Source: Corticium candelabrum (lineage: Eukaryota; Porifera; Homoscleromorpha; Homosclerophorida; Plakinidae). Taken from it: a DNA stretch of 64,000 bases. Under the pieces are notes generated by a model. It was not told where the DNA came from. It saw nothing but the letters and a program-made list of their open reading frames with translations, and made no database searches. Shown one piece after another: positions 1 through 10,496 of the stretch. Position 1 is the first letter of the stretch. Each line of letters starts with the position of its first letter. The position numbers were made by a program, and so were the translations under genes. The stretch lies in the NCBI RefSeq assembly GCF_963422355.1, contig NC_085093.1:8258618-8322617 (forward strand), given 5' to 3'.

Positions 1-1258
1 CGTATGACGTAAACACTAATGGAGTGAAAGACCCATGCTCAACTTCCCGAATTCTCTCACCGTAAGCGCGTTTCTTCTCATTCTCGTGACTCACATAGGC
101 GGATTTGAGTGAAGAGTGTTTGCGGTTGGAAGCAGCGTTTGGGTAGAAAACCCTCACATCAAAAAATGCCCGTTCTCCATGCCTCCACACTCCTCTAGCA
201 GAAATGTCGACCCTAGCGTTATCATCTGTGATGGCAGTGCGATGCGCAAACTGTTCTCCATCCAAGGGACGAAGTACAGGTTCGATTGTAACATCTGTAG
301 AAACCTCCCTTAGAAGATCAGCTGTGATGTTCCGGATCTCGTTGTGCCTTAGCGTGGGAAAGCCGCCTTTCTGGCATATCATGACATGGTCGACGTTAAA
401 ACTGAGGCCGCATTCACATTTCGAGGGCAAATCTGATAAAGGCCAGCCATATCTTAAGCACAGAGCATCACGAAAATCGTTCTTGGCAAGATGGAAACCA
501 TGCTCTTCAATAGGCTGCACGGTAAGCCAGCTCGATACTCCCTTTTCGGATAGGACTTCCAAGCTCCCTTTTATTTGCGGTGATGCATTTGTTTGCAACT
601 TCTCCAAGGTCTCATTGTGGAAAGCTTGTGTCTTGGCCTTGATCTCATATTTTCTTCTTTTTGTTTCCAATGGAGACACTGTGATGGCGTTCTCTTGTTC
701 GACAATAAGAGCAGCCAAAGGCGCAGTGATGTGCTCGGAAGCTGCAAATAGTGATTCAGCAGTCTTCGACGGATCAGAAATGTTCAACCCACCGAGATTG
801 CAAGGTAATGACAAGAGGTCTCTCATGTCTGCACCGCACACTGGTTGACCAGTCAGTCTAGGCAAAAATCGTTGGTGGATGACTTCTTCTAACGGCTTGA
901 GCATTTCAGATATAGATGGAACAGTTCTCAAGAGATAGGACCAGCGATGGGCCAAACCTTGAGTAAAAGCTGAGTATGCGACATGAGGATGAGTTACAGC
1001 AATGGTTGATAGTTTTTCCACTTGACGAACCCACTCATTGACTTTACTGTCAACGTATTCACGAACAAACGAAGGGTGCCCTAAAGCAGCACCTAGATGT
1101 CGTTTACCTGATGTTGTGATTTGTACTGCCGTATCAGCAAATGCAGAGCGGGCATCTTCCAATTTGTTCTGCTTTACTATCAACCAAGTTTTAACAGCGT
1201 TTGCGTGATATCCGAACTTGGGGCCGACTTTGACAATGTCATTCCACCACTGCCTCAC
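1..1258 (-). CDS. Family A retrotransposon ORF, C-terminal part (copy A1, runs off the window)
   Basis: The minus strand is open without a stop from the (CTA)n tract at 1270 to the window edge. It encodes the region after the reverse transcriptase core: GKRHLGAALG, PLEE, LPCNLGGLNI, then a CxC...H...C zinc knuckle (CECG, DHVMIC, RHNE) and a nuclease-like segment (ARVDISARGVW, then FFDVRVFYP), which resembles the PD-(D/E)xK endonuclease of RLE-type LINEs. It aligns closely with copy A2 at 1511-4712 but has kept its frame where A2 is broken. The 5' part, including the catalytic RT motifs, is missing, because the coding sequence starts abruptly at the microsatellite. The plus-strand frame at 204-848 is only its antisense shadow. 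Confidence 0.8.
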   Translation of the reverse strand, partial: MRQWWNDIVKVGPKFGYHANAVKTWLIVKQNKLEDARSAFADTAVQITTSGKRHLGAALGHPSFVREYVDSKVNEWVRQVEKLSTIAVTHPHVAYSAFTQGLAHRWSYLLRTVPSISEMLKPLEEVIHQRFLPRLTGQPVCGADMRDLLSLPCNLGGLNISDPSKTAESLFAASEHITAPLAALIVEQENAITVSPLETKRRKYEIKAKTQAFHNETLEKLQTNASPQIKGSLEVLSEKGVSSWLTVQPIEEHGFHLAKNDFRDALCLRYGWPLSDLPSKCECGLSFNVDHVMICQKGGFPTLRHNEIRNITADLLREVSTDVTIEPVLRPLDGEQFAHRTAITDDNARVDISARGVWRHGERAFFDVRVFYPNAASNRKHSSLKSAYVSHENEKKRAYGERIREVEHGSFTPLVFTSY

Positions 1259-1268
1259 ACCTCTAATG

Positions 1269-1306
<38 letters not shown>

Positions 1307-1358
1307 TTGTTTGTTTTGCTGCGTGCGTATATCTGTCACTTATAGTGTTGTATGTTAT

Positions 1359-1400
<42 letters not shown>

Positions 1401-1403
1401 ATA
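1259..1403. repeat. Two (CTA)n microsatellites with a ~50-bp spacer
   Basis: Uninterrupted CTA repeats fill 1270-1306 and 1358-1400. The spacer between them (about 1307-1357) recurs in inverted orientation at about 7385-7436, again between CTA tracts. The block separates two family A copies that point away from each other. Confidence 0.9.
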
Positions 1404-1510
1404 CGAGATTCTTGTTTTGTCGATCTTGTTGTTCCAACGGTTTTTCGGTTGAACTTTGTGTTCTCATTTGAATTTGCTGACTCCAGCGACGTCTTGCTGT
1501 AGTTATCATT

Positions 1511-4500
1511 GTGATATCTACATGTCTAAACGTTTGCGTCATGGTTAAATGTTGCTCATGCAATAACAGTGGGAGATGTAAGTCTTGCAGCTGCGTAAAG
1601 AAAGAATTATGTTGTACCAACTGTAATCCTCTGATCCATCAACGTTGTCTCAACTGGAAGTCAAAGCCTGGCTTATGCTCTGACAAAGAACGACCTTTGT
1701 TGTCAACGGGAGGCTCAGCAGATGGCTTATCCGGGATATATAGTGAAGTGAGTGGATTTGATGATTCATCTAGGAGTGATAACGAACAGGAATTTGAGCC
1801 AAATCAAAGCCAAAGTCAAGATGGATCTCTTAGTTCTACTACTTTGTCTTGTGATGCTTGTCCAGGACAGCTGCCACCATATAGAGATCAAGCAACTCCT
1901 TTCTTCACTTGGGGCGAGACAAATGGATTTCAAGTTACGACTGAATTGAATGACATTTACAATGAAGTTGTTTTCTGGAAGAAAAATTTATTCCTGTTGC
2001 CATCTGGAAAAGCTGGAAAGGAGTTTGTATCAGAAATGTCAAGGCTGATTGGAGCATTTGCAAATGCTACAGCATTGGAAGGTATTGCTCTTAAGGCGGT
2101 AGTAGTCCTGCAAATGCTTCTACTTCAAAAGCCCTCTGCCAAGTCCAAGTCACATGAACATATACGAAATCTTCAGAGGCGTTTGGAACTATGGAAAAAT
2201 GGAAGATTTGAGGACCTGCTGCGTGAAGGTCGATCACTTCAACAACGTTTGCATAAGTCATGCCATGTTTCAGAAGAACAAATAACAAGAGTTTTTACAC
2301 GTCTTATGATTCAAGGCAAAGTTAAGAGTGCATTGCGGTACCTATCAGACAATGCCAAAGGAGGTGTTTTGTCACTTAATGAAACTGTTGAAGGGAGTGG
2401 CGGTTTAACTGCAAAAGAACTATTGCATTTGAAGCATCCCAAACACCAACCAATATGTGAATCTGCATTGCTTCGTGGTCCTGTCAATGACATACCAAAA
2501 GTCATTTTTGACAGGATTGATGGCTCTGTCATCAAGTCTGCAGCTTTGCGAACTCAGGATGCTGGCGGGCCTTCCGGAGTCGACTCTGTTGCATGGAGAA
2601 GATTTTGCTGCTCATTTCACAACCAGTCCACTAAATTATGCAATGCATTGGCTGCTCTGACAAGACGCATTTGTACAGAATTTGTTGACCCAAGAGGAAT
2701 CCAAGCACTAGTAGCTTGTCGACTAATCCCATTGGACAAGTCCCCTGGTCTACGTCCAATTGGTATTGGAGAAACGTTCAGAAGGATCATTGCCAAATCG
2801 ATAATGTCTATAGTGAAGGATGATGTCTGCTGTTGTTCAGGGCCTTTGCAAGTATGTGCTGGTCAAGAAGGAGGATGTAAAGGAGCTGTTCATGCAATGA
2901 AAGCAATTTTTGAAGATGATGCTACAGACTGTGTTCTGTTGGTAGACGCAAGTAATGCGTTCAATGCTTTGAACCGTCGAGTTGCTTTGCACAATGCTCG
3001 CATACTATGCCCTGTTATTGCAACAGCTTTAATTAACACCTACAGAGTTGACATATTGATGTATGTGATTGGAGGAGAGACCATACAGTCAACTGAAGGT
3101 ACTACACAGGGTGACCCTCTGCCCATGTCAATGTATGCGATTGGCATTAGTCCTCTCATCACTAAAGCTATGGGTACGTGCAAGCAAATTTGGTTTGCTG
3201 ATGATGCTACTGGGGCAGGATCCATTAAGAATGTGAGAAAATGGTGGGATGCTATTACAGAGAATGGACCAGAATTTGGCTATTTTGCTAATGCTAACAA
3301 AACATGGCTGATTGTGAAAGAGAACAAGCAGGAGCAGGCAAGAGATATTTTTGGAGACACTTCTGTTCAGATAACAACATCAGGGAAGAGACACCTTGGT
3401 GCTGCTCTTGGTAGTTCATCCTTTGTTGAAGAATATGTCAGCAGAAAGGTAGATAAATGGGTCATGCAAGTAAAATGCTTGTCAGAGATTGCATTAACAC
3501 AACCACATGTTGCTTATTCTGCATTTACTCATGGCTTGTCTTATCAATGGTCATACATATCAAGAACTGTCGAAAACATCTCTTCCATGATGCAGCCGCT
3601 TGAGGAAGCCATTCGTGATTATTTCATTCCTGCCATAACCGGCCAGCAACATTGTAGCCAAGACGTGAGAGATTTGTTGGCTCTACCTTGTCGACTTGGA
3701 GGTTTAAACTTGACTAATCCAACTCACACGTCCGATGTAGAGTTCAAGTCTTCCTGTCGTATCACAGCACCATTAGCAGCTCTCATAATACAACAAGAAC
3801 AGTGCTACAATGTGGCTGTCGAAGCTGTCCAGAAAGAAAAATCTGCCACAAAATTTGAAAAACGGGCTTCTCAGAAACAAGCTTTAGTAGAAATAGAACT
3901 AATTGCCCAGCATCTATGAAACAATGCGTTGAACTTGCCTCTGAAAAGGGTGCATCAAATTGGCTATCCGTTTTACCGGTTGAAGAACATGGTTTTCATT
4001 TGAGCAAAGGAGATTTTCGTGATGCTTTATGCATGCGCTATGGTTGGATGTTACCAAATCTACCTTCAAAATGTGTCTGTGGATCTGCTTTCAACGTTGA
4101 CCATGCAATGGTATGTTCTAAAGGTGGCTTTCCAACGCTAAGGCATAATGAAATTAGGGATATAACTGCCGATCTTTTGACTCAAGTGTGTCATGATGTA
4201 GCGATAGAACCGATGTTACAACCTCTGACTGGAGAAAAGTTTCAGAAGAAAACAGTAAACATGTCTGACGAGGCTAAACTTGATCTTTCAGCGAGAGGAG
4301 TCTGGACAAAAGGAGACGTGCATTTTTGATGTAAGGGTATTTTACCCAAACGCGCGCTCCAATAGTCAAGGCTTTTTGAGATCAGCATTCAACATCCATG
4401 AATGTGGAAAAAACGTGAATATGCGCAGCGAGTACTGGAAGATGCCAGCTTCACTCCGTTGGTTTTCCTCTACCGGTGGCATGGGCTCTGAAAAAAAAAA

Positions 4501-4712
4501 CTTCCACCTTCTACAAACATCTTGCCAGTTTAATTGCCAACAAAACTGAAAAGAAATATAGTTCAGTGATGGAACTTCTGAGATGTCGAATCAGCTTTTC
4601 TCTAATAAGATCTTCTGTATTGTGCATTCACGGAAGTAGATCAGCCAAGCACAGGCCTCTAAAATGTTATGACATGGATTCAATCAACAGTGAGGCTTGC
4701 CTCACTAAGTAG
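1511..4712 (+). pseudogene. Family A non-LTR retrotransposon, near full length, frameshifted (copy A2)
   Basis: A long frame (1511-3919; the likely start is M at 1544) opens with a Cys-rich N-terminus (CCSC, SGRCKSCSCVK, CCTNC, then a last Cys). The reverse transcriptase follows: GLRPIGIGETFRRI, catalytic LLVDASNAFNALNR, TTQGDPL, and the FADD box near 3191. After GGLNL the frame shifts at 3916 (ATGA overlap), and again near 4320, 4410 and 4490, so the zinc knuckle (CVCG, DHAMVC), the nuclease-like segment (KLDLSARGVW, FDVRVFYP) and the tail lie in three different frames. It is dead at its 3' side. The 3' UTR continues from 4713 but is interrupted at 4730 by a foldback element and resumes at 7249, ending in (CTA)n. 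Upstream it abuts (CTA)n at 1400. Confidence 0.85.
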
Positions 4713-4730
4713 ATTGTGACGTTGACTTAA

Positions 4731-7244
4731 AGGGTAACTGACATGAAAAAATCAAAAATTACTTTATTGCACTTTTCGTTAGTTCTTAATGTTCGCATGT
4801 CCAAAAAATTAAAACTTTAATTTTTGAAGCTACATTCGTGAAGATATTGAGGCACAAAGTTGCTTCCGGATGTTTAGTAGGGGTACACTCGCGTGACATC
4901 ACAAAAGAAACGGAAGTGGCTAGAGCGCATGCTGGCAATAGGAAAGTCCTACGAGAAACTAGACGTCTGGTTGTCTGCTGGCTGCAGCAATGCGCTCAGA
5001 AAGGAAGTGTGGCTTTGATTCGCTCTCCAACAATGCCAAGATGTGAAAGTAATGGGCAACGCGAGTGAAACAAGCGAGAAATCGGTGGGATAGGCCAACC
5101 ACATGTTCAGACCCATCTAGTGCGTATTCTCAGCCGGAATGTTTCGAAACGGAGGATTACATTAGTAGGAGGCTTTGGGCTTTACCCCAAGGTAAAAGGA
5201 GACTGAAGTCTGAAACAGCAAGCTGTGCTGGCGATTTATACTAGACGAAGCCATTGCAACGTGACAATGTGAGAAAGTCAACAAATATAGAAGAGGAGAA
5301 AAGGCTGAAAGAAAGAATAAGAAATGAAGGGTAAGTCCTGTAAAATTCTACGATTGATAGAGTTGCTTGTGACTATTTCCTACCTACTGCTAGAGCGTGA
5401 AAGTAAGTTTGAACTGAAGAGATGAGCTTCTCTTGATGTTGATTACGTCGACAATGCTGAAGAATCTGATCAGCATCCTGGTGTTAGTCCTGGACTCCAG
5501 TACGAAGCATTCGCAGGTATATGAGTGCAGTTTTTTCATTCCTTACTGTTGGTTGCAATGCCAATTGTTGTTGTTGTTATTGTTGTTGGTAGTGGTGGTG
5601 TGTTTCTGGTTGTTTAGAATTACTGTCTATGTACTTACAATGTCTTGGCAAAATGGCTCTTTTTATTTCTTGTTGTACTTCACACAGTATACCTTTGTTA
5701 TTTAAAAATGCTAGCACACATGCAATACAATATCAAGTTATCTATAAAAGTAATGTTGCTTTTACAGATTGTTCTTGGCTGCTTTGTATAAAATGGAAAT
5801 TCCATGAGGTCACAATTTAAACGTCAGAAGGCACTAGGAGACATTATAGAGTATCTCAAGTAAAAGAAAGCCATCAATAATTATATGGTTAGAGTTTTTC
5901 ATGTGAAACATAATTGTCACTGGAACTACCAGTGAATGGCGTTATTTTTGTTTGTAGGTTGTGAGTGTTGATTGAAACTTCTAAAGATTGTAATCAATTA
6001 TCAACAATCCTCCCACCCATCCTTTTACAGCAGTTTCCAACATCCTCATAAATTAGAGTCGGTTTAATTAATTAAGAGAGATTTCATAATCTTGTTTGCT
6101 CTGACCATGGGTAATTGACTAATTCTCAAATATTCGTTTGTTTAAAATGAAAAAGGTGAGAAGCTAGTTAGATCTGGATTTCTGATATCAATTCATGATT
6201 CAATTAATTAGTGAGTATGGATGACAGTACAACTCGTGTTCTCTCCAACCCACTTACAGCACATGGAGTCTTGTGAGTTGATGATTTCTACATGACTTAC
6301 CCTTCATTTCTCACGCTTTCTTTCAGCCTTCTCTCCCCTTCCGTACTTGTTGACTTTCTCACATTGTCACGTTGCAATCCTCTCAATAGCTTCCTAGTAC
6401 ACAAATCACCAGCACAGCTTGATGCTTCAGGCTTCAGTCTCCTTTTACCTTGGGTAATAGCCCAAAGCCTCACAGCAAGTGACTCACTAAGGTTATCCTC
6501 CGTTTCAAAACATTCCGGCTGAGAATACGCACTAGACGGGTCTGAACATGCGGTTGGCCCATCCCACCGATTTCTCGCCTGTTTCCTCACGCTGCTCATT
6601 TCTTTGACATCTTGAGGACTGTCCACACTGGCAACTGGATCGCGATCCAACCGCAACACTGTCCACACTTGCAACTCGATCGCGATCCGTCCGATCCACA
6701 TCGCGAGGTGGATTCAATCGCGATCTGATCGCAATCGGTTGAATCCAATTAGAAATAGTGGGCGTTACCTTCACATATGCTACGCGTGTAGTCAGAACAT
6801 CTAGCACTCCTCACTCGTCTTTGTTCTCGCTCACCTTACGTCGCTGTATCAACACTTTCTACAAGAAAAGAAACCACACATACACATCGGTCATCAGTCA
6901 CGTGATAGCGAAATGAGGCGGAGGTATCGTTTTCAAAGTGCAGTGTAGACAGGCCTTTGGTATTACTGGAGAAGCGAATCAAAGCCATGCTTTCTTTCTG
7001 AGCACATTACTGCAGCCAGCAGGCAACCAGAGGTGTACTATCTCGTCAGACATTTTCTATTGCCAGCATGCACTCTAGCCACCTCCGTTCCTCTTGTGAC
7101 GTCACGGCGGGTACGCTTACGCGTCGATATCTTCACGAATGTAGCTTCAAAAATTAAACTTCTAATTTTTGGGGCATAAGAACGTTAAGAACAAACAAAA
7201 AATGCAATAAAATAATTTCTTGATTTTTTCATGTCAGTTACCCT
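4731..7244. mobile_element. 2.5-kb foldback element with TTAA target duplication
   Basis: The ends are inverted repeats (AGGGTAACTGACATGAAAAA at 4731; its reverse complement ends at 7244). They are flanked by TTAA at 4727-4730 and 7245-7248. The arms are long: 4731-5345 pairs with about 6293-7244, apart from an insertion at 6619-6952. The middle (5350-6290) is AT-rich with no credible coding region. The TTAA duplication suggests a piggyBac-type transposase acting in trans, although the first bases (AGGG) are not the usual piggyBac CCY. The uninterrupted host sequence survives as a paralogous empty site at 7626-7690, which proves the insertion point within the 3' UTR of copy A2. Confidence 0.85.
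6619..6952. mobile_element. 334-bp inverted-repeat element nested in the foldback arm
   Basis: It starts CTGTCCACACTGGCA and ends with the reverse complement of CTGTCTACACTGCA. It interrupts the right arm exactly where the left arm (near 5035) has no matching sequence. Its left part holds two copies of a ~40-bp unit containing GATCGCGATCC. The ends look like a hAT-type MITE, but I see no clear target duplication, so the superfamily is unassigned. Confidence 0.65.
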
Positions 7245-7248
7245 TTAA

Positions 7249-7349
7249 GTAGGTTTGTCTAATTAAATGGATTGATATAGTGTTATATTGAGTACAATTG
7301 TAGTAGCTTTTGTAGTATGGATATGACCGGTGGATGCTTTTGCTGAAAA

Positions 7350-7387
<38 letters not shown>

Positions 7388-7504
7388 AACACTATAAGTG
7401 ACAGATATACGCACGCAGCAAAACAAACAATTAAAAGTCAGTTACTACTTTACTACTACTACTAACACACTACCACTACTACTACTTGAATAAACTACTA
7501 CTAC
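7249..7504 (+). repeat. Remainder of the copy A2 3' UTR running into (CTA)n arrays
   Basis: The 7249-7343 segment matches the 7662-7744 solo 3' end closely and resumes the A2 3' UTR after the foldback element. It then enters (CTA)n (7350-7386), the inverted spacer also seen at 1307-1357, and further impure CTA tracts to 7512. Confidence 0.75.
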
Positions 7505-7603
7505 TACTACAAAAGCCACTACAACGGCCCTTAACACAACACTATATCAATCCATTCAATTAAACAAACCCACTTAAGTCAACGTCACAATCTACTTAGT
7601 GAC
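7505..7603 (-). mobile_element. Family A solo 3'-end fragment, minus orientation
   Basis: The reverse complement matches the family A 3' UTR from the CACTAAGTAGATTGTGACG motif to the TTTTGTAG motif. Both sides are CTA tracts on the plus strand. No coding sequence is left. Confidence 0.75.
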
Positions 7604-7621
7604 TACTACTACTACTGCTTA

Positions 7622-7755
7622 CCTCACTAAGTAGATTGTGACGTTGACTTAAGTGGGTTTGTTTAATTGAATGGATTGATATAGTGTTGTGTTGAGTGCC
7701 GTTGTAGTGGCTTTTGTAGTATGGGCATGACCGGTGGATGCTTTTGCTGAGTAAT
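7622..7755 (+). mobile_element. Family A solo 3'-end fragment (empty site for the foldback element)
   Basis: It is a 134-bp 3' UTR copy with an undisturbed GACTTAAGTGGG, where copy A2 carries the 2.5-kb insertion. It ends in TAATAAA followed by CTA repeats. Confidence 0.8.
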
Positions 7756-7782
7756 AAACTACTACTACTAGTACTAGTATTA

Positions 7783-7852
7783 CTCAGCAAAAGCATCCAC
7801 CGGTCATGCCCATACTACAAAAGCCACTACAACGGCACTCAACGCAACACTA
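7783..7852 (-). mobile_element. Family A solo 3'-end fragment, inverted
   Basis: It is the near-exact reverse complement of about 7686-7755, so the two form a palindrome centred near 7766 with a short CTA/TAG core. It is followed by (CTA)n to about 7900. Confidence 0.75.
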
Positions 7853-8037
7853 TATTACTACTACTACTAGTACTACTACTACTACTACTACGACTACTAC
7901 TACTACTGAGAGAACTGGTGTATTTGAACAATCAAACGGCATCTGCTAACACACTACTACATACTACTACTGTATGTAAAAGCTTCCTCTATAGCAACAA
8001 GTTTCTAGGTTGTAACAACTTTGAGATAAACAGTCTT
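7853..8037. repeat. (CTA)n tract and 3' flank of copy A3
   Basis: CTA repeats lie at 7855-7905 and again near 7960. Short non-repeat pieces between them (AAACGGCATCTGCTAACACA, GAACTGGTGTATTTGAA) recur near 9495, 9523 and 10135. They are common flanking pieces of this cluster rather than genes. Confidence 0.6.
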
Positions 8038-9457
8038 CTATAATCTACTTTCTGCTGCTTCCAGCAGAATGTTGAAGTCCCTTGAGGTTCTGTGAAGCTT
8101 GGACCTGCATCCTCGCAAACACATCACGCAGGCCCGAAGGAGTGCAAATGACAGTCGACATCTCAGCCAGTTGATAGTTGTGCTGTACTCGGTGTGGTGC
8201 TTTTCCGATAAAAGTGAGGCTAGTCTTTTCAAAAAAATAGACGTCAGTTTACTGCATCCTCCAGTGCATGCTAAAATGATTGGCGTGAACGATGAAAGCT
8301 CCACGTTATTAATTCGTTCCTCGTATCGCCTTTTCTTCTCTTGTTCCTGCCGTTTATATAATGACGGGATCTGCACTGATTTGTAGGATGAGGCATTAGG
8401 GTTGAAGACCCTGACGTCAAAGAAAGTTCGTTGGAAGTGCCCACCCCAAAATCCACTGACAGCAATATCAAGTCTGGCATTTTCGTCAGAGGTAGTACAG
8501 CGTTTTTGAAACACCTCGCCGTTGAGAGGTTGCAGAACGGGCTCTTTGTGTACATCGTGGCAAACCTCTGTCAACAAGTTGGTAAATAAATCGCGGACCT
8601 CGTTATGGCGGATGCTGGGGTATCCTCCTGTTGGACATGACAGAGAGTGATCTACTGAGAATTTAGATCCACATGGACATATGTCTGGGAGGTTGGACGG
8701 GTGCCAACCGTATCTGAGGCACAGGGCATCCCGAAACGCAGATTTGTGCAAAGTGAATCCGTGTTGCTCTAGTGGGATTGCGGTCAGCCAGCAGGAGGCA
8801 CCCTTCTCACAGGCCAATTCAACTGAACGTTTCAATTCCACAGATAGATCATTGACAGTGATTTCAGAATGAGACTTTTGTGCTAGATGTTTTTGCTGGC
8901 GAATGCTAGCTTTCATAGAATTCTGCTTGGTAGGAACGTTATCCAGGTTTGTTTCTTGTTGCACAATTCGGTTGACCAGTGGCGCACAAATTAACTTTGA
9001 GTATTCCAGCTCACAAGTCAACGAACGTGGATCTACAATTCCAAGGCCGCCTAGTCGAGGTGGTAATGCAAAAAGCCTTCTCATCTTGTCTCCTGGAGTA
9101 CTTCTATTGGTTATGGCGGGAATCAGTTTGGATCGTAACGCCTCCTCCAGAGGATTAAGGTATGCTGCAAAGTTTTCATTGGTTCTGAGTGCAAATTTCC
9201 AGCGTCCAATCAGACCCCGTGTGAATATCGAGTGAGCAGCTTGTGGTTGAGTTTGGGCAATGCAACTGAGTCGCTCTACTTGTAACTTCCAATTGGTCAC
9301 CTTTTCTTGCAGGAAGTTATTGCAGAAATCTTTGTTTCCAATAGCAGCTCCAAGGTACTTTTGTCCTTCTGTAGTAATGTTGATATTGGTATTTTCAAAG
9401 AGATGTGTAGCTTTGTCAATATTTCCTGATTTCACTAGCAACCATGACTTTTTGGGA
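8038..9457 (-). CDS. Family A retrotransposon ORF, 5'-truncated but open (copy A3)
   Basis: The frame is open from the (TAC)n junction at 9457 to a stop at 8038 (first Met at 9441). It carries the post-RT thumb region (KYLGAAIGNKDF, PLEEALR, LPPRLGGLGI), the zinc knuckle (CPCG, DHSLSC, RHNE), the nuclease-like motif (ARLDIAVSGFWGG, FFDVRVFNP) and a basic C-terminus (LRCRLSFALLRACVMCLRG). The RT catalytic core is absent, so it cannot be autonomous. It lies in (CTA)n on both sides. It is diverged from A1 and A2 but closer to A4, so at least two subfamilies share this cluster. Confidence 0.8.

Positions 9458-9495
<38 letters not shown>
9458..9495. repeat. (TAC)n microsatellite at the 5' junction of copy A3
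   Basis: It holds about twelve perfect TAC units, directly abutting the truncated coding sequence. Confidence 0.95.
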
Positions 9496-9673
9496 AACGG
9501 CATCTGCTAACACACTACTGAGAAGATGTGGTGTATTTGAAACAATAGCAGACTACGTATACACAAACGGCAACCTACAGCGAATGGCAATAAACTATTA
9601 CTACTACTAAACAATTACTGTCATATACAATAGTACAACTTTTACTACTACTATGTCATGTACAGTAAAGTCA

Positions 9674-10098
9674 CTAAGCTGAGGAGGCCAGGTGCCCCTC
9701 AGACGTAGCCAGGAGAATATTGTTTTCCGGCCTGACGTAGCGTTTGCACCTGCTGCCCCTGATGCACATTATGGAAGCTCTTAGGAGTGCGAACCCGAGT
9801 CGACATCTTAGCCAGTTGATCACGCTACCGTATGGAGTGTCCTTTTTCTCAGATATCATTGAGGCCAGCTTTTTGGTAAATGACGTTGTAAGCTTGCTCA
9901 TGCCACCAGTGCAAGAAAGGATAATAGGTGTAAAGGAAGCATTTTCTACTTTTCTCAGTCTTTCTTCATATTTCCTTTTCTTCTCTTGTTCCTGTCTTCT
10001 ATAGCATGATGCAACTTCAAAACATGTGTACGAGGTGGCATTGGGGTTAAACACCCGGACATCAAAATATGTCTTCTCAAATCTTCCTCCCCAAAAAC
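9674..10098 (-). CDS. Family A retrotransposon, extreme C-terminal fragment (copy A4)
   Basis: The frame is open from the (CTA)n junction at 10099 to a stop at 9674. It begins inside the nuclease-like region (GFWGGRFEKTYFDVRVFNP) and continues through SFTPIILSCTGGMSKL and the LRCRLGFALLRASIMCIRG tail. It is very similar to the matching part of A3. It is a 5'-truncated, non-autonomous insertion, again bounded by CTA on both sides. Confidence 0.75.

Positions 10099-10130
<32 letters not shown>
10099..10130. repeat. (CTA)n microsatellite at the 5' junction of copy A4
   Basis: It is a perfect CTA tract directly joined to the truncated coding sequence. Confidence 0.95.
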
Positions 10131-10496
10131 GTAAGAACTGGTGTATTTGAAATCAAACTCTATCATACAAACAAACAATTAAGCAAAGGTACTGTAAGCA
10201 ACTATGCAAAACGATTACATTAAAGTTTATTATTAAACACATATTTAATTCTAAAACTCAACTACTGCAAGGTAATCTACTCTCTAACCAATCCATTCAG
10301 AAAAAGTAATTAATTAATTGATCATAAATAAAAAATCATGTCTTGCAGAAAGAAAGAGTATCAAGTTGAAATGACACGGCTTTGACATTAGTACAAAAGC
10401 AACCTTGCTTGTTAATACCAAAGGGTATCATTGTGCAAACATCACAAACAACAAAAAATACTGAAGTAGTAAAAGGCATAAATCAGCAACACTTAA

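Noticed and set aside
204..848. 214-codon plus-strand frame
   Set aside because: It is the antisense of the family A1 coding sequence, which is far better supported by RT/nuclease motifs.
7350..10130. CTA arrays as CRISPR-like repeats
   Set aside because: They are simple trinucleotide repeats in animal DNA with no regular spacers.
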